DNA of 64,000 nt from Chiridota heheva. Lineage: Eukaryota > Echinodermata > Holothuroidea > Apodida > Chiridotidae. The stretch lies in contig JAIGNY010002171.1 of the NCBI GenBank assembly GCA_020152595.1, forward strand, positions 3,976,001 to 4,040,000. The letters are read 5' to 3'. A model generated the notes under the pieces. The model was not told where the DNA came from, did not search any database, and was given only the letters and a program-made list of their open reading frames with translations. Below, piece after piece: positions 1 through 11,898 of this stretch (its first letter is position 1; each line of letters opens with the position of its first letter). Both the position numbers and the translations under genes were made by a program.

Positions 1-1410
1 ACACAAATAGCCTTGGGCTACTTGGCTGTGGTGTGCATGGGAATGGCAAATAAACATTCATTGTTTTTAGTGGAAACAATACACTGAACAGGGAGTCGGG
101 TTGGTGATTGTCTGTCACGCGAGAGTATGGCAATTACACAACTCCGTAGAAAATCGCACACACGTGAACACAACTTATACGCCCCAGTAGTTATTCCAGA
201 AATGCAACTCACAATTGCTTCCTCCAGATTATTTGCATTAACGCAGTTCTGGCTGGTTTTCTATTTTGAGTGAACAATCAGGTTAGGGAGGGGGGGGGGG
301 CAGTTGCCAAATATCTTGCAAAGGACGCAGATGGGAGAGAGCCAAGGGCTCAAGAGTTTACCATTAAAGTATACATTAAAATATAATTGAAGATAATCTT
401 GGTGTAATTTTCCCACCATTGAGGGTCGGAAATATTATCGTTTGATATTAGTCATTGAGGACTAAAGTTAATTAATGGATTCTTCGGGGCAAATAAGTGT
501 CCACGATTAAGAAACTCCCAAAAGTGCCGTTAGACCTGAATTGTTTGGTTATGAGTACTCAATTTCTTGTTATTTAAACTTAGGCTTTAGTCCCTAACCC
601 CTCCTTCCGTTAAGTATATCAATAAGGGAAACCCAGTGTGTGTTTACAGTAAAATACATAAAGGGAAATGTAACGTTGGATTTGGGTCATGTTTTAAGAC
701 GCCCAGTGGTAGGGCCAACAATAAAAGTGGTAGTAAGCAAATCCTCAACCCTCTGTTGGTCAGGGGGACAGAACAGCTATTTTGGTGTTTTTTAAATATA
801 GTTGAAGCAGAAACTATTCATAGGTATAACAATGAATTCTAGGTGTAGTAACCTATTGGAATGTGTAACAATGTATGAGTACTTAGTATATTTCTCTAGG
901 GTTATTTAAGGACAAGTTTATGCAAGTTGTTCATTATTTTAGAAGTCGAATTCTGCAAACTCAAGAGATTCAAATCAAGGAATCTGAGTTATACGTTGTA
1001 AATGAGATATATTGTGACCGAGTTAAAGGGTCCTCTATCATGACTCAGGTGTGGCGGTATTTATTTTGTCATAGGTTTATTTTGCCACCTTTTGTGCTTT
1101 ATGATTTGGTAGATTAGAGATAATTAGTAATTGTGTTCTTAAGAGACGTGTTTTTCTCTGATAATATTCAAAATGGTAAAAAGGAATCTCCTCATGCCAA
1201 TTTATTTGTGATGACTATTTGAGAGGTAATAATTTAATGTATGGATGCTTGGGTGTTATGCATTTATTGAGTGATAATTGAAATTTGCATCCATAAATTA
1301 TATTTGTCAGAAGTTGCGTATATACACAATATTTCTAAGGGTGTTCCTTTCATTTGTTTACCAGGCCCAGTAATCCCTTGGGCTGTTAGAGTGGACCGAC
1401 AGACGTAACA
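1..1410. other. AT-rich sequence, no gene recognised
   Basis: There are only short chance open frames (under 70 codons). An 11-base G run lies near 289-300. No splice-flanked coding block or known repeat was recognised. Confidence 0.6.
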
Positions 1411-1417
1411 TCGAGGA

Positions 1418-1905
1418 TGCCACAACGAAATATAGCGCCACCGGTATATCCTGATTTATAATTGAAAAGCAGATGTGAATAGCGCCACCACAACAAAATA
1501 TAGCGCCAACGGTATATCCTGATTTATAATTGAAAAGCAGGTGTGAATAGCGCCACCACAACGAAATATAGCGCCACCGGTATATCCTAATTTATAATTG
1601 AAAAGCAGATGTGAATAGCGCCACCACAACGAAATATAGCGCCAACGGTATATCCTGATTTATAATTGAAAAGCAGGTGTAAATAGCGCCACCACAACAA
1701 AATATAGTGCCACCGGTATATCCTGATTTATAATTGAAAAGCAGATGTGAATAGCGCCACCACAACGAAATATAGCGCCACTGGTATATCCTGATTTATA
1801 ATTGAAAAGCCGATGTGAATAGCGCCACCACAACGAAATATAGCACCATTGGTACATCTTGATTTATATTTGGAAAGCAGATGATTATAGCGCCACTTGT
1901 ATATT
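1418..1905. repeat. 68-bp tandem array, about 7 copies
   Basis: The anchor AGCGCCACCACAAC recurs at 1481, 1549, 1617, 1685, 1753 and 1821, exactly 68 bp apart. Each unit contains two AGCGCCAC boxes separated by ACAACGAAATAT and then CGGTATATCCTGATTTATA. The copies differ by single substitutions and decay after 1860. Minus-strand frames across it are repeat translations, not genes. Confidence 0.95.
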
Positions 1906-2689
1906 TTGTAAATAATTAAAGCGTAATACTAAAATATAAACTTAGAATATATTTTTATTAGTCTTCTTTTGTGTCGTCTCGGGGTGGCGTGCCACGGTAC
2001 TGAATAAACATTTGCATTACAGCTTTTCTCTCTGTCGCACTGTGTGACATTGTCCTACCTGAGTTTTCAGGATTAACTCAGGTGTCGGGTGCGGGTAGGC
2101 TAGAAGAGAAATTTTTTGGCATGTGCATTTCAGTAACGTTGGTGGAAGATTGAAAATGAATTAGGCAACACAAGGGAAATGGTTTTCTTGTTGTGGTGTT
2201 ACAAAATTGAATACAATTTGCATATTTTGCCTTAAAATCCAAAATGTTGTTAAAGGGACCATTTTTCCTGGTTTCTAGTATACTTTTGCTAGTTGCTGCT
2301 ACCTGTTCATAGATCTTTAAATGTATTGTTTTGGTAAGTCTTGTCAATGTATCTTCATACACATTTAATCATATCAATTCAATAACATGCATACACTGCT
2401 GTCAACTGCATACCTATCACAAAAGTGCTTTTGTTTTTGCAATTGTTTACAGCACATTTCTCTCTGTAGCAAACTGCTGTTACAAATTCCATGTACCAAA
2501 ATATGCAAATGATATATAGTCATGCATGTTACCAAAGATAACTAATAGCAGACCTATATAAAGCTTTAAAAGGATACTTAACCTACTAAGTATTAACCTC
2601 ATTCCCTGCTTTTCATGCAGTGGAAAACTTACTGCAACAGGAGATCCTCTCTTTATGCAAGAAGTGGTATATTGATGACGAGTATGATT

Positions 2690-3240
2690 TTCAAATGTCA
2701 AACTACAGCTTATGCAAAGTTCTATGTCATGATGTTGAGCATATTCCATGGGGAACCAGATGTTCTGATGCACTATAAGATTTTGTTCTCTTTGCCAATA
2801 TAATATCAAGCCACGCCCACTACTCATAAAACTGCAATTCAACATTTTTATACCATGAACAAACTAGCTAAAAAGATTGTAATTATACCAAATATGAAGC
2901 AAAACAAATTGTTACAATATGAGAATTTCAAAATTTGTTTGGTTTACATTAAACGCTGCCACTAATTAACATGCATGACATTACCACCAAAAACAATGGG
3001 GCAAATCTACAGACCATGAGCTATCTGTGTATCACATATGACATAAATCAACTGTACCATTCTTGAGATTTCTTGTTTACAAGCTCTTCCCAACAAAAAC
3101 ATATTACGCCCCCACAATGCATATCAATGAAATTCAATGTTTTTATGCCTGCCACGAAGATGTACACACCAGCTAACATCATTATTATACCAAATATTTA
3201 ACAAAACAGACAGGCAGTTACTACCAGAACATCAATGTTG
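2690..3240 (+). repeat. Two units of a dispersed AT-rich family of about 250 bp
   Basis: Each unit has the same ordered landmarks: ACCATGRGCTATCTGTGTA, then ATGACATRAATC, TTCTTGAGAT, TTTACAAGCTCTT, a GCCCMCCCACTA-like box, AATGAAATTCAA, then AACAAAACAGACA. The same order recurs at 17925-18710 and inverted at 18945-19280. It is non-coding and the element class is unknown. Confidence 0.7.
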
Positions 3241-4940
3241 AAGTTCAACTTTATCACAAAAATGTTCAAAAGAGTAGTAAATATGATATCAAAGGAAGAT
3301 GAAATAGGGAGTTGCCATTTTCAAGTCCAGTTTTTGCATAAAAAATATATTTATGGTCTGTAATCGTTTAATTATATTATCTTTTATCCAGCAATTTATT
3401 CTTTGCAATATTCCCATTGATTATACTCTTTAACATTTTACATACTTTCTTTCAATTAGTTTGCCTGAAAATGCGGCAATCATATCATGAGAAACCAACA
3501 ATGGATGTAAAAACACATCCTTGCAGTCTCCCGGTTGCTACGCAATTAAGTCCAACGCTTTCCATGATTGATTTTCGAACAATGCACATCCCTAATTTCC
3601 GTTACTCAAAATCCTACACTTGGAAACCAATTTTTCTAATTGCCGTAACTCAGCAAAATGTTGCTTGAATTTTACCAAATTTGAGGCTACCTCAAAACAT
3701 ATTCCTTGGTTAGATTCCCGGAGATTAGCTAAATTGATTCAGTAGTTTTCTATATATGATGAAAATAAAAATCATTAGCCTAAAAGTCTTGCTCCTAAAA
3801 AGCTGTATCGCAATATGTTGGATACTTCTGTCAATCATTTTTGGGGCTTGCACATGTTAATAAAGGTTCGATCCTTATTTCGAAGAAAATTCTGCCCCTT
3901 GGCTTGTTCAGTCTGAATATCATTCATGAAAGAAATCCTGTACCATTTTGGATTGGTGTTGAAAAACTGAGGCTGGAAATACGGCATGACGTCATATGTA
4001 AATGAGACGACACAGCTCATTTGCGAATCTAGGTCAACAAATAAGCTTTCGCCAGCAAGACCATTCATGGATCAAAAATGTTAAAAATTATGCCTTTCAC
4101 CTCACAATAATGCGGAATAATTAAAGGTAGGTGACATTTTAGTACTTTTACTGAACTAGCAATTGCGCAAAAATGTTTATCTGTACAGTACCCCATAACG
4201 TTACTGTGTACTATACTAGCCCCTTGGTGTACTAAGTCAATGCAGGGTCCTTACAGAACATTTGCATTGTTTATTACAGGTTAACGTAAAACTAACATCC
4301 TTATTTGCAGCATTGTGCACAATTTGGGCCCTATTAGGCCTTCACAATTTCGTTTTATTTTTAAGGGGTGCGATTTTAGGTGAGTTCAATCCGAACTAGG
4401 GGGCATCTTATGACTTAGGCAGAGGGTGGCTTTAGTAAAGGGTAGCTAGGCCTAATAGTTCTACAGCAAAAACGATAAAGCGAAGTATTCATTCACTGCT
4501 TACAACTTTGGTGTTTGATTTCAATAAAATCTAGTCTATTTAAGTTAAAGAGAGTCCATGCTGAAATGGAATATATAATGTTTTGGTAATGGCTGACCGT
4601 CTGATCCTAAATTTGTATCGGCATTTACAAAAAAAATATATATTGGCATTTACAAAGAAAATTATTTTCTTTCATTATTTGTAGTTTGGTACCTTACAGT
4701 ACAGTAACTTAAACAGGTAACATTTAGAAGTGTCAGAGATATAGAATATAACAATTTTGTATTATAAAACTGAGCATAGACATCGACTGTGGAGTGACTG
4801 GTACTGATTGCCCAATTGAAAGGCTAGAATGTGGAGGAATATATTAACCAATAGTTTTCCATCTGCACTTGTTATTATTTTAAAGTTTAAACTCATCTGT
4901 GATTATGATATTTTAAGTGTCATACACCAAAATTTCATCA
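3241..4940. other. Gene-free AT-rich stretch
   Basis: No coding block, RNA gene or clear repeat was recognised. A short GGTTCGATCC string at 3866 resembles a Pol III B box but has no partner A box or tRNA fold. Confidence 0.5.
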
Positions 4941-4943
4941 GAT

Positions 4944-5052
4944 TTAATCATTTTGTATGTGCATCTTTTAATCATTTTGGATGGGCATCATTTAATCATT
5001 TTGTATGTGCATCAATTAATTATTTTGTATGTGCATCAATTAATTATTTTTT
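4944..5052. repeat. 24-bp tandem repeat, about 4.4 copies
   Basis: The unit AATCATTTTGTATGTGCATC plus four bases repeats from 4946 with a few substitutions (for example TTGGATGGGCATC in copy 2). Confidence 0.9.
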
Positions 5053-5250
5053 CAAATTTGTATCAAGGTACTGTAGTCTCTATAGAGTCCCCTTTGTTAG
5101 CTCATCATCTTCTCACAGTATGTTAGACTACTAATGACAGTTTTGTTCTTTTGTTGTAACCTTACCGATTCAAACAAATTCCTAACTGCTCTGATTATTA
5201 TTTCGAGCTATAAAATAATTTTGTTAGTATGTATTAAATGTATACCAAAA

Positions 5251-5404
5251 CTAGAATGGTAAATACTGTCATGGTTCGCATGCCCATGCAAATTGACACC
5301 CATATAATATGACCTGGCCAATTATAACTAGAACGGTAAATACCGTCATGGTTCGCATGCCCATAAAAATTGACACCCATATCATATGACCCAGCCAATT
5401 ATAA
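5251..5404. repeat. 77-bp tandem duplication
   Basis: Two copies begin with CTAGAATGG/CTAGAACGG at 5251 and 5328 and end with CCAATTATAA. They differ at about eight positions. The minisatellite follows directly. Confidence 0.9.
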
Positions 5405-6180
5405 AAATGCCATCTAACATTAAGTCCCACATGAAATCCCACCCCATGTCCCACATGGCATCCCACCCCATGTCCCACATGACATCCCATCCCATGTCCC
5501 ACATGGCATTCCACTGTATCTCCACATGGCATCCCACCCCATGTCCCACATGGCATTCCACCCTATGTCCCACATCCCATGTCCCAAATGACATCCCACC
5601 TCATGTCCCACATGATATCCCATGCCTTGTCCCACATAGCATATGTCCCACATGGCATCCCATGCTATGACCCACATGGATCCCATCCTACATGTGTGTC
5701 CCACAATAATCCAACCATATGTACCACATGACAGCCCTCCCTATGTCCCAAATGGCATCCCTCTCTGTGCCCCGCATCAGTAGCTTCCCACCCGATGTCC
5801 AACATGGCATCCCACCTTATGTCCCACTATATGTTCCACATGGTATCCCTCCCAATGTCCCAATGACATCCTACTTTATGTCCCACATGGCATCACATCC
5901 CATGTCCTCATGGCCTCCTACCCTATGTCCCACATAGCCTCCTACCCTATGTCTGGCCTTCTACCCTCTGTCCCACATAGCCTCCTACTCTATGTCACAC
6001 ATGGCATTCTACCTTATGTCACACATGGCATCTCAACCTATGTCACACTCTGTGTTACTGGTGGCATCCCACCATGTCCCACATGGCATTCTACCCTGTT
6101 CCACATGGCATCCCACCCCATGTCCCACATGGCATCCCACCCCATGTACCACATGACATCCCATAGGCTCCATAAGAAGT
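5405..6180. repeat. 24-bp C-rich minisatellite (ATGTCCCACATGGCATCCCA)
   Basis: About 30 copies of ATGTCCCACATGGCATCCCA plus CCCC, with increasing length and base variation towards the 3' side. The period divides by three, so several frames stay open on both strands (Cys/His/Pro/Met-rich translations). I treat these as repeat translations because there is no start context, no splice signals and no change in variation by codon position. Confidence 0.92.
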
Positions 6181-6790
6181 CTCATCCTAGCTATCAGTCC
6201 CTGATTGAGCATATTTTGTATGAAAGTGTCAGTTCAGATAATAACTTATATGCAAATGACTTGTTGAAATGGGGTGGGACCCCATGTCCCACATACCATC
6301 CCATACACCATCCCATCCCATGGCATTCCACCATATGTCCTGCATGGCATTCCACCATATATCCTACATGGCATTCCACCCTGTTCCATATGGCATCCCA
6401 CCCCATATCCCACATCGCATCCCACCCTATGTCCCACATGACGTCCCATAGGCTTCATAAGGAGTTTCAACCTAGCTATCACAGTCCCTGATTGAGCATA
6501 CTATGTATGAAAGTGCCAGTTCATATAATAACTTATATGCAAATGAGTTGTTGAATAAGAGAAAAGGTGGAGTCAAATAATTATGCCTGATATAGCCCTT
6601 GGTGTATACCACATGGTATATATCATATCATATGTCCCTCATGGCCCCCATCCACGTGGCATCCCTCCCTATGTTCTTATGCAATCACATCCTGTCACAA
6701 TCCCTGACTAAGCATACTAAATCAAAAAGTCTGGACAGTTCATATACTGTAGCAACTTTACGCAAATAAGCACAATAATAAAGGTGGAGT
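6150..6790. repeat. Higher-order repeat: minisatellite block plus about 110-bp unique block
   Basis: A block containing CCTAGCTATCA, TCCCTGATTGAGCATA, GTGTCAGTTCA and AACTTATATGCAAATGA occurs at about 6155-6270, 6445-6560 and, more decayed, 6685-6790. Minisatellite copies separate the blocks (6270-6445, 6600-6680). The whole cassette, not only the 24-bp unit, was duplicated. Confidence 0.8.
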
Positions 6791-6989
6791 TTAATAATTA
6801 AGCCAGATACAAGTGTTGGTGCCCAAATATTTTGAAGAATTTTAAATCTGAAGTGCGACAAGAGAGTCACTTGAGGATCTCTGAAGAATATTGGAAAATT
6901 ATATCATTTTACAGTTATCTTCTAAGAAAATATCAAATGTTTTGTAGACTTATAAGGAAACTAGTCTTCAATCCTGTCTCAAGTGTCTC

Positions 6990-7105
6990 TGAAAAACTTT
7001 AACATTTTGTAAGGAAGTTCTAACCTTCCATAAGCATATCTGAAGAAACTTTAACATTTTCTAAGGAATTTTCAAAAAACTTTAACATTTCTGGGGAAAT
7101 CTCAG
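6990..7105. repeat. Short degenerate repeat with AACTTTAACATTT core, 3 copies
   Basis: AAAACTTTAACATTTT plus TAAGGAA-like tails occur at about 6995, 7045 and 7075. Confidence 0.6.
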
Positions 7106-7109
7106 AAAA

Positions 7110-10100
7110 AAACTGTGGCGGGCCAGACAGCCGGATGGACGTAATCGCCATTACATAGGTTCGCATTATGCTTCGCATGTGAACCAAATATGTAAATTGG
7201 GAAGGATAAAATTAGCCAAAAGCATGTCCTTACAATATGTTATGCTACCTGTTTGTGTCATATTAGCTGTAAATTTATAAGAAACCATTGCTATAAAAGA
7301 AACTTATTTTCTTCCAACAGCAACTGGTATCTTGCAGAATCCCAGTCAGAATTGGAAAGGAGTGTGCAGCTTTTGGAAATAAAACAACAATGATTTTATT
7401 TAGTTAGTTTTAATCTCTTAATTGCTTTTTCTTATGTGGGTATTTTTTTAAACAAATATTCATGAGTAACACTGCTTCCATTATGCCGCAAAACAATATC
7501 CAATTACAAAATTTATAATTCAAACTGAATTATCTCTATGTTACTACAGTACTTGCAGGATATTATGCATTCTGTTTGGTCACTGTATATACTAAAGGTT
7601 CACACACAACTTTTTTCCATGATTAAGTGCACAAGAACAAAAGATGCTTCTTCAATGTATGTTGTGTTAATTAATTTGAGATACTTAGATGGGACATCAT
7701 TGGTTATTCAACTTTCTAATTAGAATTGAAAATTTACAATCGAACATGACAAAATTATTGAGTGTGATTTGTTCAACAAATATATACAGTGAGCGATTAC
7801 TACTGATTTGTTATAAAAGATATGTAGTTTATTGTTGACAAACAAACGAAAACTAAACCTTGCATGAGTCAAAGCAGCTGACATTATCATTTGGTCAATG
7901 TGGAATGTGTAATATGTATCTAAAGAACAGAAGAAATGCTTGTTATAGAATTCTGTAATTTTCAAAGGATACTTGACATAGGTTTAATTGTCAACTCTTG
8001 AATTTCTTATTTGTAAAGCTGTGCACAGCATCCCAGTAAGAGTGAATAGGTCTGTGGTTGTGGTTCAGAAGTGAAAGATTTACAAAAACTAAGTTGTTAA
8101 TGTATGACTGGATGGACAACTAAAGATCTTGTAAAATGCTTTGAATTCTTTTTAACTACAAAATAGATTGTACACGAGTAGAAAACAAGGTCCCGCATCA
8201 TACAGCACAAACTAGCATCATAATTTGCATACTATTGCATACAAATTAAAAAAATGTGTACAATTTATAACTGATTTCAAATGATGCGCATTGCTTTCTC
8301 TGCCATGTTTTCCTTCAAGGTTCTTAAGCAGTTCAGATGATGCTGCCTCTACAGGTCCATAGACTTTTCAAGTGATGTGTGTTTTTGGATTATGCTATTA
8401 ATAGAGCATGATGGGAGTTTTTATTTTAATTTTAATTAATGACCAGAAAGACAACCAAGCTGAAAAGGAATATCGCTGTACATCCAGACAGGGCCTGTAA
8501 AGATAAGACACATCATTTCTGACTGCAGACGACTCAGTTGTGATAGAGTAGCATTGTGCTGCACAGTTAGCCTTCAAGGAGGAGTGTCCCATCCATGGAG
8601 ACTCAAATTCTCTCCTCCGCTCTCACCAAGCAAACCGTGGATAAGCACATGCCTATATGAGTTTTCATTCGCTTGGGGAGGATAACTACACCAACATATT
8701 TCAATTAGGAATATTATTTTCAGTTGCATCTGCCTGTAAATTGGTAAACACCACTGTGGAGATGGTTGTCTATCACATTCGTAGTGAAAGATGCTTTAGA
8801 TTGAGAGCGATTCATTTTCCCAATTTACAGTGCTAATCAAATGTTATTCAAATATTTCATGTTTTGGTGGATGTTTTCCACAAGCTAATTGTGCTCTGGT
8901 GCACTTACAATTTTCTTTACAATGTTAACAGGTTGACTGTTTCCATCTATGATATCAAAAGTAAACAACTTTTCATTCGTGCACATAAAAACAAAGGGAT
9001 GTAGGAGGTTTGTACATCAGCATCACAGTAGGTATTAAAAATCGGTTGGAAAAACCATAGGTGAGCAAAGAGTATATACTGTGGTATTCTAATTAATTTA
9101 CTAAGTTGCATAAATGATTAGCGAGTAACTTTTTTTGTGTGAGTGTTTTTCCAACCCTGAGTAAAATCATAATAAAGGTCCTTAATAAGTGCAAATTGAT
9201 GTTGATCACAAATTCTAGATATTGTTCACATAAAAGGCAGAGGGTAACGTAATTATTAGGCCCACTGGAAAATATATCTAATATAAGTTAACACTCCCCA
9301 ATTTTTAATTTGCTTAAATTGAAACCGTTGCTGTACACTTGAATGTTACTTGTACATTCACATATTGTATTGTTTTAAGTCAACTTTGACTGAAACCGCT
9401 AGGATGTTCTATTCTTTCAGTAATTAATTATTAAATTTAGTTGGGAGTGAGTTACAGAAAAGGGGGTGGTAAGCCGGTGTTAAATAACTTAAAAAGTTTG
9501 GGCATTTTCCTTTCTTTTGATAATGCATACTATACATCCACGAGTGTTATAGGTAGGTTTCATTAAATGACTTCATTCATAGAAAATGTTATCTTCTTTA
9601 TACCTACAAGGAAAGAGAATAGTCATTAAAAGAAGCATTTAGGCAAAGAGAGATTGTTTGAAAGAAAATATTTCAAGACGTCAATACACATTTTTCTTTG
9701 TAGTTCATTGTCTTATCTTTATTTTGATAGCAAATTCTATCTTAGTGTGTACACAGTACAAACCAGGGATCAACAAATCAACCTGAAGGTGGTCAAGTTA
9801 CCTACAAGACACTGATTTAATCTTAAAAGTCCCCAAAATTTGCATTAAGATTTGTATACATACATGTCATTCAATTTTTGCTAGAGATCTGGCACCTGTA
9901 TGAGTAATTTGTTGATAACCACCCTGCCCCTGATCACAGATGTAGAGTCATTATTATATTAACCCTCTGCACCCTGCAGACAGGGGTGGCACTAAGCATT
10001 AGTAGGAAGAAGTTTAAAAGAAATTTTACTGAACGATCCCAAATTTTCCTACCACTCTCCCCAAACAAACTCAATATTATGGGCGGATAGGGGTCCCACA

Positions 10101-10180
10101 CAGGGATGTATAACTCTTCTGGTGCTACCCCTACTTATGAAGGTGTTTGTTGATTTAACTAGAGCAAGTACCAGTGGTAT
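7110..10180. other. Gene-free stretch of about 3 kb
   Basis: It is AT-rich, with only chance frames of up to about 80 codons. No exon with splice sites, RNA gene or tandem repeat was recognised. Confidence 0.5.
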
Positions 10181-10880
10181 AGTGCTATGAGGGGGGGGTC
10201 ATTTCCCCCCATGAGATAGATTGCTTTTCCCCCACACTTCCACCCAGAAAATTTTGTAAAGTGACATATTGTGTCCGATTTATAGTCTTTTGCCCCCTAT
10301 GAGAAAAAATTTCCCCTCTCTTGCCCCCCCATGACAAAAATCCTGGTGTTGTGTCTGGCAAGTACCCATCCATCTAGCCTACCATTTGCATAAAAATTAG
10401 CTATCCAGTGAAAATCGCACATCTACATCCACTCAATCATATTTGCTCACATCCATTCCGACACCGTGGACATAATACGCCTTCATAAAGAGGGGGTTGG
10501 GGGATGGGCACATGTGGCCATGATACTTTTCCTCCATAAAGTAGGGTGTACCTTTTGTGGGTTTTTGTATAAATATTTATTCTGCCAGAAAGTGGGGGAA
10601 CATAGCTCCCCCCCCCCCTTCCCCTCTCCCAACCCAAGAATTATGGCCCTGGTCTACAACAAACTTATTTGTGTTTTGTTTAAAGAATTGAAAACATGAA
10701 TAAGATACTCTGTGGATCAGCACCCCTGCCCTCCATAAGGGTTTTCAGATGTAGGGACAAAACATGAAGGGGGGGGGGGGTGAAAATATATGATAATCTA
10801 ATCTTAGTTAGGTGAGGGGGATGGGACAATTGCCTCCCCTTTCCCTTATGATGAGCCACCCATGCACACACCGACTGCAT
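10180..10880. repeat. Decayed dispersed repeat with G/C homopolymer blocks
   Basis: It holds repeated runs of C or G (10190, 10322, 10609, 10769) interspersed with CCCCATGA and CCTCCATAA boxes. The style resembles the repeats at 33.6, 38.9 and 49.2 kb (frames rich in Pro/Gly). It is not coding. Confidence 0.45.
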
Positions 10881-11898
10881 CCCCCTCAAGTTGTTTTGCT
10901 TGTACCCAACCAGAAGGAAGACTGAATAAGCACACTTTATGTTAGAAGGTACTTTACGTCCGCTGCCAATAGTTACTTTTGATTTTGTTTCAACTTGTCT
11001 GTATCATGTTGCACCATGGCAAGTATGATTTTCACTGTGTGTTGTTTACTTCTTGCGGGACCATGGTAGTACGCCTCTGGTGGTTGTTAACATACTATAA
11101 ATAATAATCAACCAGAAGGTTTGGCCAAAAAATATACAAAGTGTAACAAAGAAGCATTGTTTGCCTGAAGAAAAAAAATGTCTTTTATGATGAAAACATC
11201 TTCAAAATTGATACATAAATGTTTTATTTTAAAGGATTATATTCCCATGATTAGTGTGGTACAGTTCCCTTGTAGGATATTGCATCATTTCACGGAACCT
11301 AAATAACCCAATGCAGAATTATTACAGTTCAATTTAACCAAGTGTCAGAAGAAACTGTATGGTGGGTAGTGGATTAATACTTTCTCCCGAGAATTACATA
11401 TGTTGTAGTTGATACTGTATATATGTTCAATTTGTGCAGAATTAATGAGTTTCAGAATGGAAGGAAATGTTACTTCGAAAACGATTTTTAAGGACTGTTT
11501 TGTAAGTTTCTGATGAGTTTCATTTAAACTTAACAAGTGAGTTTTTAACATTTTACCTTCCATGAGCTGCCAATTATCGTGATATTTACTAGTGTTGCAG
11601 TTGGATGTGTTGTAAACCTGTCTTGTTCTTAACTTCTAATCTAATTAATTAATTAATCCACAACACAAAATGGCTTGTAATTCGTATCAAATTTCACTAG
11701 AGCTGTGCTAGTCTGCATTGCTGTTGCCTACTGTTACATAACCCAATTAACAAGAGGTTAGTATATAATGGCTGTATAATGACCTAGCAACGTGGAGACT
11801 GCTTGATGAAACCAGGGACCCCAAATAACAGATCCCTGGTGAAACAAAAATAAGCAAGGCTTTCTCACGTTTCTGTTATATGAGGCCATACTCCTAAT

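Noticed and set aside
3060..3120. Possible RING2 FCW motif on the minus strand
   Set aside because: The surrounding sequence is the dispersed 250-bp repeat and the Cys spacing does not fit.
3850..3880. GGTTCGATCC string as a tRNA B box
   Set aside because: No A box or acceptor-stem pairing at tRNA distances.
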